A stretch of DNA of 34,769 nucleotides from Porticoccus sp041592135 (GCA_041592135.1 JBFHQR010000012.1), one strand, 5' to 3'; shown: positions 8,106-15,667, counted from the stretch's first letter. Numbers and translations are program-made. Notes: generated from the letters alone by a model not told the origin.

Positions 8106-8811
8106 TACAGCCAGGGCCCCGCTCTCATTTGACGACTGGTGGCAATTGCAGGGTGATTGGGTGGAAGAACCCAACCGGCGCCGCGGCGGTGAAAGTGGCG
8201 TCAAGCGCTGCCAGCTAAAGGGGCAAACCTATTACGTCAAAAGACAGGTCGGCCACCTTTTCCGCAACCTGAGACACCCGCTGGGTTGCCCCACCATTGT
8301 GCGCGAGGCCCATCGCCTGGAAATCTGCCGACAGTTAGGGGTGGCCGCACCGGAAATCGTTTTCTGCCAGGTGCGCCGCGGCGGGGACAAGCCGCGATCC
8401 CTGCTGGTGACCCGCGAATTGCCCGGCTATCGGTCTGTGGAAGAATGGTATGCCAGCGAGCCAGATGGCCCCGCCAGGCAACAATTGTTAAACCATATCT
8501 ACGCCCGGCTGGGGGAAACCCTGGCCCGGCTGCACAACGGTCGCTGGCAGCACGGCTGCCTCTACGACAAGCACGTATTTTTCAAACCCGTTGCGGGAAA
8601 TAGCAACGATGTGGAGGTCGCGCTGATCGACCTGGAAAAATGTCGCCGCAAGCTGACGGTTGCCCGGGCATCGAAACGCGATGTGTTGCAATTGCGCCGC
8701 CATATGCCCGACCTGACCGGCGCCAACTGGCGAACATTTGTCGATCACTACAGCCCCCATGTAAACCTGACAGCAACCAGAGCGAGACCATGGCTTTCTT
8801 TGACCAATTGA
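8080..8811 (+). CDS. Lipopolysaccharide kinase / InaA-like protein kinase-fold protein
   Basis: A 244-residue protein with the compact kinase fold of the InaA/WaaP/Kdo kinase group. Residues 50-56 (TYYVKRQ) supply the ATP-binding lysine K54, REAHRLE (75-81) the helix C glutamate, HGCLYDKHVFF (158-168) the catalytic loop and VALIDLEKCRR (180-190) the metal-binding Asp D184. WaaP-group enzymes phosphorylate sugars of LPS in the cytoplasm; InaA function is less clear. ATG at 8080 has AAGGA upstream and falls within the methyltransferase gene; the frame is open further upstream but that part is the shadow of the methyltransferase. It overlaps the next gene by 22 nt. The phosphoryl acceptor here is unknown. 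Confidence 0.8.
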   Translation: MNSLSTPRDTARAPLSFDDWWQLQGDWVEEPNRRRGGESGVKRCQLKGQTYYVKRQVGHLFRNLRHPLGCPTIVREAHRLEICRQLGVAAPEIVFCQVRRGGDKPRSLLVTRELPGYRSVEEWYASEPDGPARQQLLNHIYARLGETLARLHNGRWQHGCLYDKHVFFKPVAGNSNDVEVALIDLEKCRRKLTVARASKRDVLQLRRHMPDLTGANWRTFVDHYSPHVNLTATRARPWLSLTN

Positions 8812-9461
8812 CCGAAGCAACCACCGCCGAGCGCCAACAACTGCTGAGCGCACCGATCATTCAACAGGCGCTGGCGGGCGACATTACCCTCGACGATTAC
8901 GTCGCTTTCCTGGAACAGGCCTACCACCACGTCAAGCACACCACGCCGCTGCTGATGGCGGTGGGATCGAGGCTGCCGGAAGACAAGGAGTGGCTCCGCG
9001 ATGCCGTGGCGGAATACATCGAAGAGGAAGTGGGTCACCAGGAATGGATACTCAACGACATTGCCGCCTGCGGCTATGACAAGGAAATCGTGCGCCACAG
9101 CACCCCGCACCCGGAAACGGAATTGATGGTTGCCTACGCCTACGACACCGTCAACCGTATCAATCCGATCGGCTTTTTCGGCATGGTGCAGGTGCTGGAA
9201 GGCACCAGTGTCAGCATCGCCGAAAACGCCGCCGACAAGATCCGCGCAACCCTCAAGCTGCCGCAACAGGCCTTCTCCTACATGTATTCCCACGGCTCAC
9301 TGGACCAGCAACACATTAAATTCTTCGAGAATCTGATGAATCGGATCGAATCGCCGGCGGAGCAGGCCCAGATCATTCACTCGGCAAAAATGTTCTACCG
9401 CCTCTACGGGGATATTTTCCGCTCCCTGCACAGCGACCACGGCATCCCCCAGGCGGCCTGA
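8790..9461 (+). CDS. Iron-containing redox enzyme, TenA/PqqC/heme-oxygenase-like diiron oxidase (HDO) candidate
   Basis: A 223-residue all-helical protein of the TenA/PqqC/heme-oxygenase-like fold. Probable metal ligands stand where HDO enzymes have them: E42 and H46 or H50 in EQAYHHVKHT, E80-x2-H83 in EEEVGHQEW, E137 in QVLEGTS, and D172-x2-H175 in DQQHIKFF. Known HDOs such as UndA, BesC and SznF bind two irons and use O2 to cut or oxidise fatty acids, amino acids or guanidines. The start ATG at 8790 (MAFFDQL) lies in the 22-nt overlap with the kinase-like gene; the frame continues upstream but only as a shadow. It is 13 nt from the SDR gene. The diiron assignment rests on motif spacing, and the reaction is unknown. 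Confidence 0.85.
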   Translation: MAFFDQLTEATTAERQQLLSAPIIQQALAGDITLDDYVAFLEQAYHHVKHTTPLLMAVGSRLPEDKEWLRDAVAEYIEEEVGHQEWILNDIAACGYDKEIVRHSTPHPETELMVAYAYDTVNRINPIGFFGMVQVLEGTSVSIAENAADKIRATLKLPQQAFSYMYSHGSLDQQHIKFFENLMNRIESPAEQAQIIHSAKMFYRLYGDIFRSLHSDHGIPQAA

Positions 9462-9474
9462 TGGAGCTGTTTAG

Positions 9475-10275
9475 ATGAACCTGAAAAACAGCACCATTGT
9501 TTTGACCGGCGCCTCCGGAGGCATCGGCGCCGCCGTGGCCACCGCCCTGGCGCACCAGGGCGCCAGGCTGTTGCTGGTGGGCCGCCAAGCCGAAGGCCTG
9601 CAAGCTCTCGCGCGTCGACTGCCCGGCGAGCATCATCCGGTGGTGGCCGATATCGCCAGCGACAGCGGTCGACAACTGATCGAGCAGCACGCGGTGCAGT
9701 TCGGTCCCATCGACCTGCTGGTGAATCTGGCGGGCATCCTGGATTTCCAGCTGTTCGAACAGCAACCGGAAACCGTCATCGAACAGACGGTCATCACCAA
9801 CCTGCTGTCCCCGATGCTGCTCACCCGGCGCCTGATTCCGCTGTTGAAAGGTCGGCCGGAGTCGGCCATCGTCAATGTCGGCTCCACCTTCGGCAGCATT
9901 GGCCACCCCGGCTTTGCCAGCTACTGCGCCAGTAAATTCGGGCTGCGGGGCTTTTCCGAAGCCCTGCGCCGGGAGCTGGCGGACACCTCCGTGAAAGTGT
10001 TTTACCTGGCGCCCAGAGCCACGGCCACCAACCTGAATTCCGATGCCGTCACCGCCCTCAACCTGGCGCTCGGCAACAAAACCGATTCGCCACAGCAGGT
10101 GGCGGAGGCGCTGGTCCAGCTGGTGACGTCCAATCGCCACCAGCATTACATGGGCTGGCCGGAGAAACTGTTTGTGCGCATCAACGCCCTGTTTCCCGGC
10201 ATCGTCCACAGCGCCCTGGTGAAAAAAATTCCCGTTATCAAACAATACGCCGAGCACCAGCTCGAGTCGAAATAA
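9475..10275 (+). CDS. Short-chain dehydrogenase/reductase (SDR)
   Basis: A 266-residue classical SDR. The cofactor loop TGASGGIG is at residues 11-18, NLAG at 84-87, and the catalytic triad S137 (VNVGSTFGS), Y150 and K154 (YCASK) is complete. R37 in LLVGRQAE after the second strand suggests NADP(H). The C-terminal 60 residues carry a moderately hydrophobic segment (WPEKLFVRINALFPGIVHSAL), often seen in SDRs that act on lipidic substrates at the membrane. GGAG precedes the ATG with 8-nt spacing. It would reduce or oxidise a ketone or alcohol intermediate of the pathway encoded in this operon; the substrate is unknown. Confidence 0.9.
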   Translation: MNLKNSTIVLTGASGGIGAAVATALAHQGARLLLVGRQAEGLQALARRLPGEHHPVVADIASDSGRQLIEQHAVQFGPIDLLVNLAGILDFQLFEQQPETVIEQTVITNLLSPMLLTRRLIPLLKGRPESAIVNVGSTFGSIGHPGFASYCASKFGLRGFSEALRRELADTSVKVFYLAPRATATNLNSDAVTALNLALGNKTDSPQQVAEALVQLVTSNRHQHYMGWPEKLFVRINALFPGIVHSALVKKIPVIKQYAEHQLESK

Positions 10276-10300
10276 CCCCTTTTAAATGGAGAGCATTGTG

Positions 10301-10957
10301 ATGAATCGACGGTTATCCGCCGTACTGACGGCCGCAGCCACCCTGTTTGCCCTGCCCGCCAACAACCTCTGGGCAGGCGTCAACGAAGACATCAGTTCCC
10401 TGCAACATCGCTGGGCAGAGGTTAATTACCAGCTGCAGGGCAAGGCCCAGGTGGCCGCCTTTGAATCCCTGACCGCGGATGCAGACCGGGTCGTCTCCAC
10501 CTATCCTGGCGATGCGGCACCGCTGATCTGGCGCGGCATCATCAAATCCACCCATGCCGGTGCCAAGGGCGGTCTCGGCGCCCTGGGGCTGGCCAAGTCC
10601 TCCAAGGCGGATCTGGAGGCGGCCATGGAAATCGACCCGCAGGCACTGGATGGCTCCGCCTACACCAGCCTCGGCACCCTGTATTTTAATGTCCCCGGCT
10701 GGCCGATCGGCTTTGGCGACGACAAGAAAGCCGAAGAACTGCTGCGCAAGGCGCTGACCATCAATCCCAACGGTATTGATAGCAACTACTTTTTCGGTGA
10801 CTATCTGCTCAAGCAGAAACGTTACGCCGAGGCAAAAAACTATCTCCTCAAGGCCCGCAATGCGCCGCCCCGGCCCAGCCGTCCGCTGGCGGATAGCGGA
10901 CGGCAACAGGAGATCAGTGACGCCCTGGCAACTGCCGAGAAAAAGCTCAAGGACTAG
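10301..10957 (+). CDS. Exported TPR-like repeat protein
   Basis: A 218-residue protein with a typical signal peptide (MNRRLSAVLTAAATLFALP, cleavage near residue 25-27). The mature part is helical, with TPR-like units such as KADLEAAMEIDPQALDGSAYTS and KAEELLRKALTINPNGIDSNYF, plus KQKRYAEAKNYLLKARN. TPR proteins are scaffolds for protein contacts; here it would act in the periplasm. GGAGAG at 10288 with 7-nt spacing fixes ATG 10301 rather than the in-frame ATG at 10286. It lies 25 nt after the SDR gene. Its TAG stop (10955-10957) is part of the left terminal repeat of a MITE, so the original C-terminus may have been slightly altered by the insertion. Confidence 0.82.
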   Translation: MNRRLSAVLTAAATLFALPANNLWAGVNEDISSLQHRWAEVNYQLQGKAQVAAFESLTADADRVVSTYPGDAAPLIWRGIIKSTHAGAKGGLGALGLAKSSKADLEAAMEIDPQALDGSAYTSLGTLYFNVPGWPIGFGDDKKAEELLRKALTINPNGIDSNYFFGDYLLKQKRYAEAKNYLLKARNAPPRPSRPLADSGRQQEISDALATAEKKLKD

Positions 10958-10980
10958 GGCCTGTTCACACCCATTGAATT
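10955..10980 (+). repeat. Left terminal inverted repeat of the MITE
   Basis: 26-bp repeat differing from the reverse complement of the right repeat only at its 16th and 24th bases. It includes the TAG stop codon of the TPR-like gene. Confidence 0.8.
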
Positions 10981-11233
10981 ATCACTGCTGGAGGTCATTT
11001 TTTCGTCCGGCTAGGCAGAAGGAGTGAAAATAGTGGTTCTATTTGATCGACTGATAACAACGCTGGGCGGGAAAATGGCCCCAGCCCTTCGGGTTGCGGC
11101 TAAAAAGCCACCACTTGGCGTTGCTCGCACCCAAAGCACTCGCTCCGCTCGCGGGGCAGGCTCTCACTCATTTGGAATGACCAAACTATATTCCTCGCGC
11201 CTAAATTGGTGGCTTTTTAGTCACAACAGGGAC

Positions 11234-11259
11234 AACTCAATGGATGTGAACAGGCCCTA
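11234..11259 (-). repeat. Right terminal inverted repeat of the MITE
   Basis: Inverted partner of the left repeat, ending CAGGCCCTA only 9 nt before the ATG of the response regulator gene. Confidence 0.8.
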
Positions 11260-11268
11260 CTGCAGCTG

Positions 11269-11928
11269 ATGCAAATATTGTTGGTTGAAGACGATGGTCC
11301 GTTAGCCCGCGGCCTCCAGACCGCCCTGGCCAAGCAGGGCTATTCCGTTAATCACGTGGAGACCGGTGACGCCTGTCTGCACGTGGTGGCCGTCGAACCG
11401 CCGGATATCATTATTCTCGACCTGGGGCTACCGGACATGGATGGCCTTAAGGTGTTGCAGAAAATACGCGAGAAACTGGCCACCCTGCCGGTGCTGCTGC
11501 TGACCGCCCGGGACTCGGTGGACGACAAGGTGGCCGGACTCGACTCCGGCGCCGACGACTACCTGGCCAAGCCCTTTGAAATGACCGAGCTGCTGGCTCG
11601 ACTGCGGGTGCTGGAACGGCGCCTGGGCACGGTGAAATCCAACTACATCACCCTCGGCGACGTATCCCTGGACACCGCCAGCCAGTCGGTGTTCTACCGG
11701 GAGGAACGACAGGAGTTATCCCGCAAGGAATACATGCTGCTGAAAAGCCTGATGGAAAATGCCGGCAAGATCCTGACCCGGAGCACACTGGAAGCCCGCC
11801 TCTACAGCTGGGATGAAGAGGTGTGCAGCAATGCCCTGGAAGTCCACATCCACCACCTCAGGAAAAAACTTGGCGCCGACTTCATCAAGACCGTGCGCGG
11901 GGTTGGCTACAAGGTCAACCGCCTGTGA
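11269..11928 (+). CDS. OmpR/PhoB-family response regulator (QseB/PmrA-like)
   Basis: A 219-residue response regulator. The receiver domain (about 1-115) has the acidic pair E7/D8/D9, phospho-acceptor D51 in LDLGLPDMDG, T79 and K101 in LAKPF. The winged-helix DNA-binding domain (about 125-219) contains LSRKEYMLL, NALEVHIHHLRKKLG and the ending TVRGVGYKVNRL. Sequence style is that of the QseB/PmrA group, which bind TTAA direct repeats. The gene overlaps the histidine kinase gene by 4 nt (GTGA). A MITE ends 9 nt before the ATG and no Shine-Dalgarno sequence is visible, so translation initiation may be weak or changed. The likely target is the box at 5055-5070; this is inference. Confidence 0.95.
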   Translation: MQILLVEDDGPLARGLQTALAKQGYSVNHVETGDACLHVVAVEPPDIIILDLGLPDMDGLKVLQKIREKLATLPVLLLTARDSVDDKVAGLDSGADDYLAKPFEMTELLARLRVLERRLGTVKSNYITLGDVSLDTASQSVFYREERQELSRKEYMLLKSLMENAGKILTRSTLEARLYSWDEEVCSNALEVHIHHLRKKLGADFIKTVRGVGYKVNRL

Positions 11929-13247
11929 GGTCTATCCGCCTCTTCCTGATTGCCGCCATCCTGGCGGTACTGACCCTGTTCAACTTTGTGGCGGCGCTAC
12001 AGGGCTACCGTTCCAGCCTGAATGAGGCGGAACAGCTATTCGACCGGCAGCTCTATCAAACCGTCGAGCTGATCGCCAACCTGCATACCGGCCTCCTCCA
12101 GTCCAGGCTGGCCCACCAGAGCAACCTGGCCTACCAGGTCTGGCACGACAATAAACTGGTGGCGCTCTCTTCCACCTCTCTGACGAAACCCATAAGCGAT
12201 TTCTCACCGGGTTTTGGGCACGCCAATTTCGATGGCTACCGCTGGCGCACCCTGGTGTACTACGACACTTCCGACGACAACTGGGTGATCGCCGCGGAGC
12301 GCACCGATTTGCGCTATGCGCTGGCGGAAAATGTCATCGCCCAGGCGGTGCTGCCTATTCTGCTCGGCATCCCCCTGGCGGGACTGTTGATCTGGCTGAT
12401 CGTCAGTCGCGGTTTGAAACCCCTGCGGGATCTCTCTGAACAGTTAAAAAACAAACAGGCCAACGACCTGGCAGCCATTGAAATACCCGACCTGAAAAGC
12501 GAGTTGGAGCAGGTTAACCATTCCATCAACGCGCTGATGCATCGCCTGGGCTCAGCGCTCGACCGGGAAAAGCGTTTCACCGCCGACGCCGCCCACGAGT
12601 TGCGCACGCCGATCAGCGCCCTCAAGGTCCAGTTGCACAACCTGCGGGACGAGGTTCCCCCCGGCAATGAGGCCTTTGCCCAGCTGGAGGCCGGGGTGGA
12701 GCGCATGCAGCACCTGGTGGAACAGCTGCTGTCGCTGTATCGCTCGACGCCGGAGGAGTTCTCGCGCAATTTCACCCGTCTCAATCTGTACCAGCTGGCC
12801 CAGGAGGTGATCGCCGGCCAGCACGAGGACTTTGAGAAAAAACAGCAACTGCTGGAGCTGGTGGGGGAGGACTGCTTCGTGGAAGGCGACCCCTTTGCCC
12901 TCACCACCCTGCTGCAGAACCTGCTCAGCAACGCCAACAAGTACACGCCAGAAGCGGGCTCCGTGCGGGTTACCGCGGAACCTGTCGGCAACCATGTGTG
13001 CCTGAAGGTAGAGGATTCCGGAGCCGGCATATCCCCGACGGACTACAGCCGAGTGTTTGAACGCTTTCAGCGCCTGAACAACAAACGTGAAGTCGCCTCC
13101 ACCCAGGGTTGCGGACTGGGATTGACCATTGTCCGGCACATTGCCGACCTGCACCACGCCCGCGCCAGTATCGCCCCGTCCAGCTTTGACAGTGGTGCGG
13201 CCTTTATCATTTTCTTTAACAAGGCCAGGGATGATCAACATCATTAA
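11925..13247 (+). CDS. Two-component sensor histidine kinase (QseC/PmrB-like)
   Basis: Starting at GTG 11925, which overlaps the regulator stop, this is a 440-residue sensor kinase. Membrane helix 1 is near residues 5-25, a periplasmic sensor of about 115 residues follows, and helix 2 is near 141-161. The dimerisation domain holds FTADAAHELRTP with phospho-acceptor H224. The ATPase domain shows LLSNANKYTPEAG (N box), VEDSGAGISP (G1) and GCGLGLTIVRHIA (G2). The architecture fits QseC-type kinases paired with QseB-type regulators. The upstream in-frame extension to 11823 is a shadow of the regulator gene. The signal is unknown; an FTR1 permease and cupredoxin downstream suggest metal sensing. 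No ExxE iron motif like that of PmrB was seen in the sensor region. Confidence 0.93.
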   Translation: MRSIRLFLIAAILAVLTLFNFVAALQGYRSSLNEAEQLFDRQLYQTVELIANLHTGLLQSRLAHQSNLAYQVWHDNKLVALSSTSLTKPISDFSPGFGHANFDGYRWRTLVYYDTSDDNWVIAAERTDLRYALAENVIAQAVLPILLGIPLAGLLIWLIVSRGLKPLRDLSEQLKNKQANDLAAIEIPDLKSELEQVNHSINALMHRLGSALDREKRFTADAAHELRTPISALKVQLHNLRDEVPPGNEAFAQLEAGVERMQHLVEQLLSLYRSTPEEFSRNFTRLNLYQLAQEVIAGQHEDFEKKQQLLELVGEDCFVEGDPFALTTLLQNLLSNANKYTPEAGSVRVTAEPVGNHVCLKVEDSGAGISPTDYSRVFERFQRLNNKREVASTQGCGLGLTIVRHIADLHHARASIAPSSFDSGAAFIIFFNKARDDQHH

Positions 13248-13587
13248 ACCACTGCGCAAAACACTGCACTGCCTGCTGGTGGGGCTGTCTGTACTCTGGG
13301 CAACCATCAGTACAGCGGGCACACCGGTCATCGAGATCAGGATCAAGGACCATTTGTTCTTTCCCGACACCGTGCCCGTCCCGGTTGACACCAAGGTCAA
13401 GCTGCTGGTGATTAACGAGGACAGTACCCCGGAAGAATTCGAGAGCTACGAACTCAACCGGGAAAAGGTGATCCCCGGCCATCACAAGGCGATCATTTTC
13501 ATCGGTCCACTGCCGGCGGGGGAATACCCCTTCTTCGGCGAGTTCTATCCTAAAACGGCCCAGGGAAAAGTGGTGGTGACACCGTGA
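13231..13587 (+). CDS. Exported cupredoxin-domain protein of FTR1-type iron uptake
   Basis: A 118-residue protein with a signal peptide (residues 1 to about 29) and one cupredoxin-like beta-sandwich: IEIRIKDHLFFPDTVPVPVD, KLLVINEDSTPEEFESYELN, REKVIPGHHKAIIFIGPLPA and GEYPFFGEFYPKTAQGKVVV. The pattern matches the small cupredoxin domain that accompanies FTR1 permeases (EfeO-type cupredoxin). The only cysteine, C14, is in the signal peptide, so there is no type 1 copper site; E69, E71, E78, H84 and H85 are possible metal ligands. ATG 13231 lies inside the 17-nt overlap with the kinase gene, and the FTR1 gene follows after 19 nt. It probably presents ferric or ferrous iron to the permease in the periplasm. 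Confidence 0.85.
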   Translation: MINIIKPLRKTLHCLLVGLSVLWATISTAGTPVIEIRIKDHLFFPDTVPVPVDTKVKLLVINEDSTPEEFESYELNREKVIPGHHKAIIFIGPLPAGEYPFFGEFYPKTAQGKVVVTP

Positions 13588-13606
13588 ACAGGGAGGTACC
13601 CCCGGC

Positions 13607-14383
13607 ATGTTTCTAAGTTCTGTTGTGCTGATACTGCAGGAAATCCTCGAGGCCGCCCTGCTGGTCAGCCTGTTACTGGCCTTTAGCCGCATCAACAATC
13701 TGCGCCTCTACTGGATGGGCGGCGCCCTGTGCCTGGGTTTCGCAGGTGCACTGCTGTTATCGCTGAACATGGTGGCGGTCTCAGAATGGTTCGACTACGT
13801 GGGGCAGGAAGTGGTCAACGCCTCACTGCAATTGTCGATCACCCTGCTATTGACCCTGCTGACCCTGCTCTACACCCTGGGCAGCCCCGCAACCCTGCGC
13901 TGGCTGCCGCTCTGCATGGTGCTGAGCGTGGCCTGCGCCCTCACCCGGGAAGGCTCCGAGGTCTTTATCTATATCCAGGGCGCCCTCAGTCAACCGCCCC
14001 ACGTCCGCCCCACCCTCACCGGAGCGGGAATCGGAGCGGGAATCGGCATCAGCGCGGGTGTCCTGCTCTACTACGGCTTGCTCGGCCTGCCCAGGCACTG
14101 GGTTGTCCCCAGCTGTCTGCTGCTGATGGCGATGATTGCCGGAAATATGGCGGCCCAGGCCGCGATGTTGCTGATCCAGGCCGATTGGCTACCCTATTCA
14201 CTGGTAATTTGGGACAGCTCCGGCTGGCTGCCGGAAAACTCTATTACCGGTCACTTGCTCTATGCATTGATCGGCTACGAGGCGACGCCATCGCTGCTGC
14301 AGGCGCTGGCCTACGGCGCGGGCATCCTCAGTGTTGCACTGGCCTGGCACGTTGGGCGCATCCGCCGCACAACAGCCTCCTGA
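13607..14383 (+). CDS. FTR1-family iron permease
   Basis: A 258-residue membrane protein with about seven hydrophobic helices. The two iron-binding motifs of the FTR1/EfeU family are recognisable: the fourth-helix motif is canonical (TREGSEVFIYIQG, R114-E115-G-S-E118), while the first-helix motif reads QEILEAAL (Q11, E12, E15) with glutamine in place of the usual arginine. The family moves iron across the cytoplasmic membrane, usually after oxidation by a partner protein. GGGAGG stands upstream of the ATG. The gene follows the cupredoxin and is followed after 27 nt by an exported beta-rich protein, forming an iron uptake module with the two-component system. Confidence 0.88.
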   Translation: MFLSSVVLILQEILEAALLVSLLLAFSRINNLRLYWMGGALCLGFAGALLLSLNMVAVSEWFDYVGQEVVNASLQLSITLLLTLLTLLYTLGSPATLRWLPLCMVLSVACALTREGSEVFIYIQGALSQPPHVRPTLTGAGIGAGIGISAGVLLYYGLLGLPRHWVVPSCLLLMAMIAGNMAAQAAMLLIQADWLPYSLVIWDSSGWLPENSITGHLLYALIGYEATPSLLQALAYGAGILSVALAWHVGRIRRTTAS

Positions 14384-14410
14384 CCAATCTTATTCAACGG
14401 GAACAAACCA

Positions 14411-15148
14411 TTGAGCATGCCATTGCGCCCATCATCCAGATTAGCCTGTCGCTGCCTGTTGGCGGTCGGCTGTGCGATCACCACTGTCACCGTCAGGGCT
14501 GACGGCACCACCGTGGACAAGATCTACCATCCCTATGTCTACGCGCTGGAGCGGGAGCTTGAATGGCGGGCTGTTTACGAGGATGAGCAGCCCAAACAGC
14601 TGGATAATCGCCAGTTACATCGATTTGCCTACGGCCAGGCCATTAATGACCGGTGGTTCGGTGAAATCTACCTGACCGGCGAGCGCACCGATCACAGCGG
14701 GTTTCAGCTCGAGGGATACGAGTTGGAGGCCCGATGGCAGCTTACCGAGCAGGGCGAATACTGGGCCGATTGGGGCATGCTGTTTGAGCTTGAAAAAGCG
14801 GCCCATAAGGATAGCTGGGAATATACCACCGGGATACTGGCGGAAAAGGAATGGGGACGCTGGAGCGGCACCGCCAACTTTATGGTCGCCAGCGAGTGGG
14901 GCTCCGACACCAACGACGAACTGGAATCCTCACTGGGCTTGCAGGGTCGATACCGATTGTCGCCCTCCCTCGAGCCGGCCATTGAATTCTACAGCGGCGA
15001 TAAAACCAGGGTGCTGGGTCCGGTGCTACTGGGAGAGGTCAGAATGGCGGGGAGGCAAAAACTGCATTGGGAATTGGGTATGCTGTTCGGGCTGGACAAG
15101 AGCAGCACTAACAATACCCTGAGGGCGCTGATCGAATACGAATTTTAA
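14411..15148 (+). CDS. Exported beta-rich protein, probable outer-membrane barrel
   Basis: A protein of about 245 residues with a signal peptide ending near the VRAD sequence (residue 30). The mature part is a succession of alternating aromatic/polar strands such as ELEWRAVYED, WFGEIYLTGER, YELEARWQLTEQGEYWADWG, GRYRLSPSLEPAIEFYSG and finishing LRALIEYEF with a terminal phenylalanine, the usual end of an outer-membrane beta-barrel. The family was not recognised. TTG at 14411 has GGGAA at 7-nt spacing; ATG at 14417 is the alternative and changes only two residues. As last gene of the FTR1 operon it may be an outer-membrane channel for the same metal or for the product of the upstream enzymes, which is inference. 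Confidence 0.75.
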   Translation: MSMPLRPSSRLACRCLLAVGCAITTVTVRADGTTVDKIYHPYVYALERELEWRAVYEDEQPKQLDNRQLHRFAYGQAINDRWFGEIYLTGERTDHSGFQLEGYELEARWQLTEQGEYWADWGMLFELEKAAHKDSWEYTTGILAEKEWGRWSGTANFMVASEWGSDTNDELESSLGLQGRYRLSPSLEPAIEFYSGDKTRVLGPVLLGEVRMAGRQKLHWELGMLFGLDKSSTNNTLRALIEYEF

Positions 15149-15211
15149 GGCCCGAGGCGGGGGCGCCGCGGGCTGCTATCCCCCGCGAAAATGCCCCGTC
15201 GCCGTGCGGAC

Positions 15212-15595
15212 TTAGCCTTCTGACAGCAACTCCACCTTGTAGCCGTCGGGATCTGCCACAAACGCCAGCACGGTGGCACCGTGTTGCATCGGACCCGGCT
15301 CGCGAATTACCCTGCCCCCCGCTGCGCGGATGCGGTCGCACGCCGCGTAGACATCCTCCACACCGATGGCGATATGGCCGTAGCCCTCACCCAAATCGTA
15401 GTGTTCGGTATCCCAGTTATGGGTCAGTTCCAGCACGGTATTCTGCGACTCCGCTCCATAACCCAGAAACGCCAGGGTAAAGCGTCCCTCTGGATAATCC
15501 TTGCGCCGCAGCAGCTGCATACCCAGCACATCGGTATAAAATGCAATGGAATTGTCCAGATTGCCCACTCGCAACATAGTGTGTAAAAGACGCAT
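15212..15595 (-). CDS. gloA: Lactoylglutathione lyase (glyoxalase I)
   Basis: A 127-residue glyoxalase I. All four metal ligands of the E. coli enzyme are present at the same numbers: H5, E56, H74 and E122. The start MRLLHTMLRVGNLDNSIAFY and the ends FVADPDGYKVELL are typical. The enzyme converts the glutathione hemithioacetal of methylglyoxal to lactoylglutathione in the cytoplasm, normally with Ni2+ for this short bacterial type. AGGAGG precedes the ATG. It is convergent with the FTR1 operon and lies downstream of the orphan Ntn-hydrolase-like gene on the same strand. Confidence 0.95.
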   Translation of the reverse strand: MRLLHTMLRVGNLDNSIAFYTDVLGMQLLRRKDYPEGRFTLAFLGYGAESQNTVLELTHNWDTEHYDLGEGYGHIAIGVEDVYAACDRIRAAGGRVIREPGPMQHGATVLAFVADPDGYKVELLSEG

Positions 15596-15667
15596 GACAG
15601 CCTCCTAACGTACCTCAATAAATCCAGCTTGTACTAAACAGCTGTCCACGAAAAAAGATTTGGCGTT

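Larger units (their letters stand above)
10955..11259. mobile_element. MITE-like non-autonomous element with 26-bp terminal inverted repeats
   Basis: The 305-bp segment between the TPR gene and the response regulator gene is bounded by inverted repeats 10955-10980 and 11234-11259, which match at 24 of 26 positions and begin TAGGGCCTGTTCACA. The outermost TA at both ends could be a duplicated TA target, as in IS630/Tc1-type insertion, though IS5-type ends cannot be excluded. Inside is a second inverted repeat, CTAAAAAGCCACCA at 11100-11113 against 11207-11220. No transposase or credible gene lies inside, so it would need a transposase in trans. This is the whole non-coding content of the stretch. 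Confidence 0.8.

Noticed and set aside
11024..11269. 81-codon open frame inside the MITE
   Set aside because: It spans the inverted repeats, has no motif and no transposase feature; the element is better explained as non-coding.
15150..15173. GC-rich hairpin between the barrel gene and gloA
   Set aside because: 8 of 9 pairs but no T-run on either strand in a GC-rich stretch; terminator function is not supported.
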